Under the pieces are notes generated by a model, which saw only the letters and a program-made list of their open reading frames with translations, made no database searches and was not told the DNA's origin. DNA of 64,000 bases, taken from positions 7,129,001 to 7,193,000 of the forward strand of contig NZ_CP061379.1 in assembly GCF_015624505.1 (NCBI RefSeq). The letters are read 5' to 3'. A program made the position numbers and the translations under genes. The stretch comes from Bradyrhizobium commune (lineage in GTDB: Bacteria; Pseudomonadota; Alphaproteobacteria; Rhizobiales; Xanthobacteraceae). How positions within the stretch are numbered: position 1 is the stretch's first letter; each line of letters starts with the position of its first letter. Positions 52,201 to 61,200 of the stretch are shown piece by piece.

Positions 52201-55200
52201 TCAGCGCGTGTTCGAGCGCGGAGATCTCGTCCGGCGTCAGCGTCAGAGCCGTGGTGTGGTCGGCGGCGAGCCCGGTCACATCCTGGTGGGTGATCTTCGC
52301 CGTCGGCCGCTCGGTCAGATCGATGTCGGTGAAATGGATCGTGCCGGTGCCGCCCGACGCCGGGTCGTACGTCGTGGTGGCGCCGGTGGTGTCAGCAAGT
52401 TCGGCGAAGGTCACGCTCGGCGACGCCTCGGCGGCGGTAAAGGCCGGCGCGTCGTCACTGGCGTTGAGCGTGATCAGCGTGCCGCCATGGCCGTCGGTGC
52501 TGCCGGCGAAATGCGCGTTGCTGTAGTCCGCGCCGGTGAGCTTCACCATGATGCTGTGGCCGTAGGCATCGCTGACGACCAGATCGCCGGTTTCGGAATC
52601 GTAGGTCGCCGAGGTGCCGCCATCGAACTTGATGGTCGACAGATCCAGCTTGTCGGTCGCCGCGAAGCCCGCAACCGACCCGCCGAAGCTCGACGTGTCG
52701 ATCCGGAGCTCGGCGCCGTCGCCGCCGAAGGTGATGGTCTGCGACACCGTGGCATTGACGTCGAGCGTCGCATTGGCGTCGATCGTCACCGAGCCGGAGC
52801 CGGACAGCGAGCCGAACACCGACAGCGTGCCGGTGTTGACCTCGATGCTCCCGGTGTTGGTGATGGTGCCCGAGATCGACGCCGTGCCCCAGCTGTCGAT
52901 CTCGTTGGAATTGCTGATGTTGAGCCCAGTCCCGGAAATCGAGGCGCCGTTGAGCAGATCGATCACGCCATCGTTGACGATGGAGGACAGATTGCCGAAC
53001 ACGCTGGTGCCGGAGACCGTCCAGGTGCCGTCCGCCTCATTGTTGAACGTGGCGGTGGCGACCGAGATGTTGCCGTTGATGTCGCCGGTGTTGTTGATGG
53101 TGACATGGCCGCCGCTCTCGGCGATGGCATAGGTCGTCGAGCCGACGGTGCCGGCATCATTGGGCCCGATCGTGCCGGAATTGTCGATCGTCGCCGCGCC
53201 GGTCGTGTTCTCCTGGACGAAGATCGCATAATGGCCGCTGGCGCCGACGACCGAGCCGGTGTTGGTGATATGCGTCGAGCCGGTCGCACTTGCATCGTTC
53301 TGGGTGACGACGATACCAGCCGTTCCCGTGGCGGTGAGGTCGCCGTCATTAAGGATGGTGACGTTGCCCGCGCCGGTCGCCACCACGCCCAGGGCAACCG
53401 AACCTGTGGCCGATCCTTCATTGGTGACGCTGACGTCGCCGCCGCCATGGTCGAAGGCGCCGATCGCGGTGCCGGCGGCGGTGATCGACGACGTGTCGCC
53501 GGTCGAGACGGTGACCTTGCCGATACCCCAGGTGAACGCCTCGATGCCGTAGCCCGCAGCCGCGGTGATCGTCGCATCGCTCGTGACGGTGACGTCGCCG
53601 TAGACCTTGCTGGAGAACTTGCCGTCCTCGCCCGGGTTGTAGCCGGCAACGATGCCGCCCGGCGTCGCGCCGCTCAGGTTCGAAGTCGAACCTGAATGGA
53701 TGGTGCCGTGGGCGGTGACCTGGATCGTGCTGTGCACGCCGCTCGCGATGGAGGTCGCCTCGTTGACTGCGAGGATACCCGAACTGCCGGAAGTGATGGT
53801 GTCGTGATCCGATAGCGAGACGCTGATATTGCCCTGGTCGAGGCTGTAGGCGTCGATGCCGTAGCCTGCCGTACCCGTCACCGACGCGTTGTCGCCGAGC
53901 CAGACACTGACATTTCCGGTGCCGCCGCTCAGCGCCAGGGCTCGGACACCCATCTGGGCACCGACTACGGTGGTGCCGGCGCCATCGTTCACCGTGACGT
54001 CACCGTTGCCGTAGTTGTAGGCATCGATGCCGTGGCCGCCCGCGGCGGTGATATTGGCGTGATTGTTGACGATGACGGTGCCGTTGACGTCTGTATTGGC
54101 GCTGGTCCCGCTGGTGGCGCCGGCATACCCGGCCTGAATGCCCGCCGGCGCGTTGCCGCTCTGGTTCAGGTTACTGCCGGAATTGATCGTCCCGTGCGCG
54201 TCGACCGTGATGGTGCTGTCGTTCGACGCATCGAGCGAGATCGCACGATTGACCGCGATGATGCCCGAGCTGCCCGACGTGACGACGCTGCCGGCCTCGG
54301 TGCTGACGGTCTCGTTGCCGGCGCCATAGCTGCGGGCGCGGATGCCGTAGATCGAGCTTCCCGTGATCGCGCCGCCGGCATCGATGGTGACATTGCCGTC
54401 GCCCTGGGTGGTCGCATCGATACCGTAGGCACCGCCGACGGCGCCGCCGAGCTGGGTGATCGAGATATTGCCGGCATTGGCGGCATTCAGATTCTCGACG
54501 AGGATGCCTTCCGAGTTCGCGCCGGTGCCGGTCGCCTTGCCGGTGAGGTCGTCAATCGTGATATCGCCCGCGCCGGTCGCGCTGTCGCGCAGCGTGATGC
54601 CGTTGCCGGCCAGGCCCGTGATGTCCTTTGTCGCGGTCAACGAGATGTTGCCGGTGCCGTTCTGGGTGACGACGACGCCGTTCGCTGCGCCCTTCAGCGC
54701 GCCGGTGGGCGTCAGGACGATGTTTGCGGATTTGGCGGACGTGCCCCCGGTCGCCGTGAAGTCGAGCGCGTCGTTGCTCGACGTCGTGATGTCGGCCGCG
54801 CCTGTCACCGTGAAGGTGCCGCCGGTCGACGACTGGCCGGTGATGGTACCGGTAAAGCTCTGGCCGGCCACCTTGTCGAGCTGAAGCGTGTCTGTGCCGC
54901 CGGCAAAGGTCACGGTCTGCGCCGTCGCGCCCGCGAGCTCGAGCGTCGCGCTGTCGTCGATCACCAGCGAGCCTGCGCCAGTGAGGCCGCCGGACAGGTT
55001 CAGCGTGCCGCCCTGTACCTCGATGGTGCCGGTGTTGGTGACGGCAGCCGAAACGCTGTTCGCCCCCGACACGCCATAAAGATGGCCGGAATTGCTCAGC
55101 TGGCCACCGTTGATCGCGGAAACATTGGACAGATAGAGCTTTGACGTGCCGTCGACCGTCACCGTGCCGCCGCCATTGGTCACGGTGACATTAGACAGCT

Positions 55201-58200
55201 TCAGGATGCCGCCATTTATCGCCTTGAGATCGGCGGAATTGGTTACGAGCTCGCCGGAGATGTCGAGCTCACCGCCATTGGCCTGGATCAAATGGCTGTT
55301 GGTGATGGTGTGGGGCACGGCGGGATCGATCGTCAGCGTGCCGCCGGTGACGGTGATCGTGCCGGTGTTGGTGATGTCGGCGTCGGTGATGGCGCTCGTG
55401 CCGGTGGATTCCAGCGTGCCGGCGATGGTCATCGTGCCGCCGTCGACGGTCGCACCGGAAAGATCGAGCGTCGAGCCGGACTCGATGGAGACCGCGCCGC
55501 CGGTGTTGGTCACCGTCATCGAGATCAGCTTCAGCGTGCCGTCGTTGATGGCGGCCAGCGTGCCGGTGTTGGTGACAGCCTCGCCGTTGATGTCGAGCTC
55601 GCCGGTGTTGGCCTGAATGGTGCCGCCGTCGTTCGTGATCGCAGCCGCAGGCGTCGTCGCCACCAGCGCCAGCACCCCGCCGATCGCCTCGATCAGATAG
55701 CTGTTCGAGATGTTGGCGTTGGTGATCGTGGCGGAGCCGGAGGAATCGAGCGTACCGGCGACGGTCAGCGTGCCGCCGGTCAGGCTCGCACCGGCCAGCG
55801 TCAGCTTCTTGCTGGCGTCGACCTTGACGGTGCCGTCATTGGTGATCGCCGTGCCCGACACTGTCGCGTCGTTCAGCTTGAGCGTGACGTCGCTCTCGAC
55901 CGTCACGGCGCCCTTGTTCAGCGTCGCATTGCCGTCGATCGTGCTGTCGGCGGTGACGTCGATCGTGCCGCCGGAGGCGCCGCTATAATTGTTGATGGTG
56001 CCGCCGGTGATCTCGGTGCCGGACAGCTTCAGCGTCTGACCGTCGTCGACCGTCACCGTGCCGTTGTTGGTCACGACGTCGTTGAGCAGCGTCGCTGCGC
56101 CGGCGATCTCCAGCGTGCCGCTGTTGGTGACCGGGCCGCCCTTGATCGTGGCGCCGTCCTTGAGCTTGACGGTGTTGTCGAGCTCGATGCTGGCATTGTC
56201 CGTGATCGTCGAGCCCGACACCGTGACGCCGTCCAGCGTCAGCTGGGCGTCGGCGGTCACCGCCGTGACGCTGAGCGTGGCACCGCTATCGATCTTGCTG
56301 GCGCCAGTGACGTCGATTGAGCCGCCACCCTTGACGGCGCCGCCGCTGATCGTAGCGTCGTTTAGGGTCAACGCGGCGTTGGCATCGACGACGAGATTGC
56401 CGCTCGAATTGTCGACCGTCGAACCCTGGTCGATGGCGAGCGCGCCATTGGCGAGCACCTCGATGGTACCGGCATTCTTGACCGTCTCATCGTCCAGCGC
56501 GTTGCCGGTGCCACTGACCTTGAAGGCCGCATTGTTCTTGAGAGCACCGTTGCTCAGCACGGCGTTGCCGGTCAGGTCGATCTCGCCGTTGTCGGTCACC
56601 GTGCCGACACCGGTGATGGAGGCGCCGTTGACCGTCAGCTTGCCGGTCGCATCGACCGTGACATTGCCGGTATTGGTGACGACCGAACCCTGGTCGATCG
56701 TCAGTGCGCCATTGGCCAGCACCTCGATCGTACCGGTCGAGGCATTAGTCACTGTCTCATTGTCCAGCGCGTTGCCGGTGCCACTGACCTTGAAAGTGGC
56801 GTTGTTCTTCAGGGCGCCGTTGCTCAGCACCGCGTTGCCGGTCAGGTCGATCTCGCCATTGTCCGTGACCGTGCCGACGCCGCTAATGGACGCGCCGTTG
56901 ACCGTCAGCTTGCCGGTCGCGTCGACCGTGACATTGCCGGTATTGGTGACAACCGAGCCCTGGTCGATCGTCAGCGCGCCATTGGCCAGCACCTCGATCG
57001 TGCCGGTGCTCGCGTTCGCGACGGTCTCATTGTCCAGCGCGTTGCCGGTGCCACTGACCTTGAAGGCCGCATTGTTCTTCAGGGCGCCGTTGCTCAGCAC
57101 GGCATTGCCGGTCAGATCGATCTCGCCGTTGTCGGTCACCGTGCCGACACCGGTGATGGACGCGCCGTTGACCGTCAGCTTGCCGGTCGCGTCGACCGTG
57201 ACATTGCCGGTATTGGTGACAACCGAGCCCTGGTCGATCGTCAGCGCGCCATTGGCCAGCACCTCGATCGTGCCGGTGCTCGCGTTCGCGACGGTCTCAT
57301 TGTCCAGCGCGTTGCCGGTGCCACTGACCTTGAAGGCCGCATTGTTCTTCAGGGCGCCGTTGCTCAGCACGGCATTGCCGGTCAGATCGATCTCGCCGTT
57401 ATCGGTCACCGTGCCGACGCCGCTGATGCTGGCGCCATTGACCGTCAGCTTGCCGGTGGCATCGACCGTGACGTTGCCAGTGTTGGTGACGACCGAACCC
57501 TGGTCGATCGTCAATGCACCGTTCGCCAGCACCTCGATGGTGCCGGTGCTCGCATTCGTGACTGTCTCGTTGTCCAGCGCGTTGCCGGTGCCGCTGGCCT
57601 TGAAGGCCGCGTTGTTCTTGAGAGCACCGCCGCTGAGCAGGGCGTTGCCGGTCAGGTCGATCTCGCCATTGTCCGTGACCGTGCCGACACCGGTGATGGA
57701 CGCGCCGTTGACGGTCAGCTTGCCGGTCGCGTCGACCGTGACGTTGCCAGTGTTGGTGACGACCGAGCCCTGATCGATGGTCAGCGCGCCGTTGGCCAGC
57801 ACCTCGATCGTACCGGTCGAGGCGTTGGTGATCGTCTCATTGTCCAGCGCGTTACCGGTGCCACTGACCTTGAAGGCCGCATTGTTCTTGAGAGCACCGT
57901 TGCTCAGCACGGCGCTGCCGGTCAGGTCGATCTCGCCGTTGTCGGTCACCGTGCCGACACCGGTGATGGACGCGCCGTTGACCGTCAGCTTGCCGGTCGC
58001 ATCGACCGTGACATTGCCGGTATTGGTGACGACCGAACCCTGGTCGATCGTCAGGGCGCCGTTGGCCAGCACCTCGATGGTGCCGGTCGAGCTGTTCGTG
58101 ATCGTCTCATTGTCCAGCGCGTTGCCGGTGCCGCTGACCTTGAAAGCCGCATTGTTCTTGAGAGCACCGCCGCTGAGCACGGCGCTGCCGGTCAGGTCGA

Positions 58201-61200
58201 TCTCGCCGTTGTCGGTCACCGTGCCGACACCGGTGATGGACGCGCCGTTGACCGTCAGCTTGCCGGTCGCATCGACCGTGACATTGCCGGTATTGGTGAC
58301 GACCGAACCCTGGTCGATCGTCAGCGCGCCATTGGCCAGCACCTCGATCGTGCCGGTGCTCGCATTCGTGATCGTCTCATTGTCCAGCGCGTTGCCGGTG
58401 CCACTGACCTTGAAGGCCGCATTGTTCTTGAGAGCACCGTTGCTCAGCACGGCGTTGCCGGTCAGGTCGATCTCGCCGTTGTCGGTCACCGTGCCGACAC
58501 CGGTGATGGACGCGCCGTTGACCGTCAGCTTGCCGGTCGCATCGACCGTGACATTGCCGGTATTGGTGACGACCGAACCCTGGTCGATCGTCAGGGCGCC
58601 GTTGGCCAGCACCTCGATGGTGCCGGTCGAGCTGTTCGTGATCGTCTCATTGTCCAGCGCGTTGCCGGTGCCGCTGACCTTGAAAGCCGCATTGTTCTTG
58701 AGAGCACCGCCGCTGAGCACGGCGCTGCCGGTCAGGTCGATCTCGCCGTTGTCGGTCACCGTGCCGACACCGGTGATGGACGCGCCGTTGACCGTCAGCT
58801 TGCCGGTCGCATCGACCGTGACATTGCCGGTATTGGTGACGACCGAACCCTGGTCGATCGTCAGCGCGCCATTGGCCAGCACCTCGATCGTGCCGGTCGA
58901 GCTATTGGTGATCGTCTCATTGTCCAGCGCGTTGCCAGTGCCACTGACCTTGAAGGCCGCGTTGTTCTTCAGGGTACCGCCGCTCAGCACGGCGTTGCCG
59001 GTCAGGTCGATCTCGCCGTTGTCGGTCACCGTGCCGACACCGGTAATGGACGCGTCATTGACCGTCAGCTTGCCGGTCGCATCGACCGTGACATTGCCGG
59101 TATTGGTGACAACCGACCCCTGGTCGATCGTCAGTGCGCCATTGGCCAGCACCTCGATCGTGCCGGTGCTCGCATTCGTGATCGTCTCGTTGTCCAGCGC
59201 ATTGCCGGTGCCGCTGACCTTGAAGGTGGCGTTGTTCTTCAGGGTACCGCCGCTCAGCACGGCGTTGCCGGTCAGGTCGATCTCGCCGTTGTCGGTCACC
59301 GTGCCGACACCGGTGATGGACGCGCCGTTGACCGTCAGCTTGCCGGTCGCATCGACCGTGACATTGCCGGTATTGGTGACGACCGAACCCTGGTCGATCG
59401 TCAGCGCGCCATTGGCCAGCACCTCGATCGTGCCGGTGCTCGCATTCGTGATCGTCTCATTGTCCAGCGCGTTGCCGGTGCCACTGACCTTGAAGGCCGC
59501 ATTGTTCTTGAGAGCACCGTTGCTCAGCACGGCGTTGCCGGTCAGGTCGATCTCGCCGTTGTCGGTCACCGTGCCGACACCGGTGATGGACGCGCCGTTG
59601 ACCGTCAGCTTGCCGGTCGCATCGACCGTGACATTGCCGGTATTGGTGACGACCGAACCCTGGTCGATCGTCAGCGCGCCATTGGCCAGCACCTCGATCG
59701 TGCCGGTGCTCGCATTCGTGATCGTCTCATTGTCCAGCGCGTTGCCGGTGCCACTGACCTTGAAGGCCGCATTGTTCTTGAGAGCACCGTTGCTCAGCAC
59801 GGCGTTGCCGGTCAGGTCGATCTCGCCGTTGTCGGTCACCGTGCCGACACCGGTGATGGACGCGCCGTTGACCGTCAGCTTGCCGGTGGCGTCGACCGTG
59901 ATGTTGCCCGCGTTGGTGACCGCGGAGCCCTGATCGATGGTCAGCGCGTCATTCGCCGAGACCTCGATCGTGCCAGTGGACATATTGGCGACGATTTCGT
60001 TGGCCAACTCCGACACGCCCTTGACGTTGACCGCGCCCGAATTGTTCAGCGTGCCATTCTCGATCAGGCTGGTGCCGTCGAGCTCGAGCGTACCTAGGAT
60101 CGTCACCGTGCCGCCGTCGACGGTCGCGGTGTCGACGATCAGCGTCGTGCCGGCGTCGGCCTTCAGCGTGCCGCCGGCATTGTGGATCTCGGCCAGCGTC
60201 TTGAGCGTGCCGCCGGAGAGCTCGATCGTGCCGGAATTGGTGATCGTGGTGCCGCTGGCGAAATCGCCGCCGCCTGCGAGCGTCAGATACCCGGCGTTGG
60301 TGAGCACCGAGGTATCCAGGATCTCCGCCTTGCCGCCGACCGACATGGTGCCGGTCGCGGTGTTGTTGAAGATCGAGTCCGCGCCCATGCTGAGCGTACC
60401 CGCGATCGTCAACGAGCTCTTGTTGTCGACTTCCGGCGGCGGGCCGCCGAAATCGTTCATCGTGATGGAGTTGGCATAGGCCGCGGCGTCGATCGTCACC
60501 GGATAGGACGGCGTCAGGCCGTGCAGCTGATCGGTGATGACGATGACGTCGTCAGTGAGGGTCGGGACCGTCCCGGTTTCCCAGTTCGCCGCGTCCTTCC
60601 AGAAGCCGCCAGGGGGAGCGCCGTCCGTGCTCGTCGCGATCCACACCACGGCAGGCGCGTCGGTACCCGTGATGGTGACGGTGATGGTCTGCTGCGAGAT
60701 CGCATTGTGCTCGTCCGCGACCGTCACGGTGTAGACCAGCGTCAGCACCTCGCCCTTCGGAATGAAGTCGGCGAGGTAGACGGGCAGATCGGCCAGCGAC
60801 CAGTTGATGGTGCCGGTGCCAGTGCCGGTGCTGTCAGAGCCGGTCGCGATCGCAACCGACATCGCTTTTGCAAACGCTGCGAGCGGGCCCGGCGGCACGC
60901 TCCCGTCCGGCAGGGTGGCGCTGGTCAAGGCCACCGACACCGAGTGCGTGTCGGTGAGATCGACATCCTTGAAGGTCAGCGTGCCCGAGGTCGGGACGTC
61001 GGTGGAGAGCGGGCCGCCCGGGACGCTGGTGCCGCCGGAGAAAGTAATGTTCGGCACGCTGGTGGTGATAACCGGCTTGTCGTTGGTGCCGGTCACCGTG
61101 ATGGTGATCGTGACAGGAACCGCTTCAGGGTCGAGCGCGAAATTGTTGTTGACGAGGACCGTGTATGTCAGCGTCAGCGTTTCGCCGTCCGCGAGGAAGT

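Noticed and set aside
50759..53695. A 978-codon plus-strand frame within the giant gene
   Set aside because: Arg/Gly/Val-rich antisense composition and no domain; the minus strand carries VCBS and other beta-rich motifs in the same place.
56058..59933. Two long open frames (571 and 718 codons) on the plus strand across the repeat array
   Set aside because: They are the antisense shadow of the 270-bp repeats: one stop-free antisense frame repeats 13 times. The minus strand frame has domain logic and continues for 13 kb.
56446..59960. Regular repeats as a CRISPR array
   Set aside because: The units are 270 bases, wholly coding and nearly identical throughout, with no unique spacers and no cas genes.
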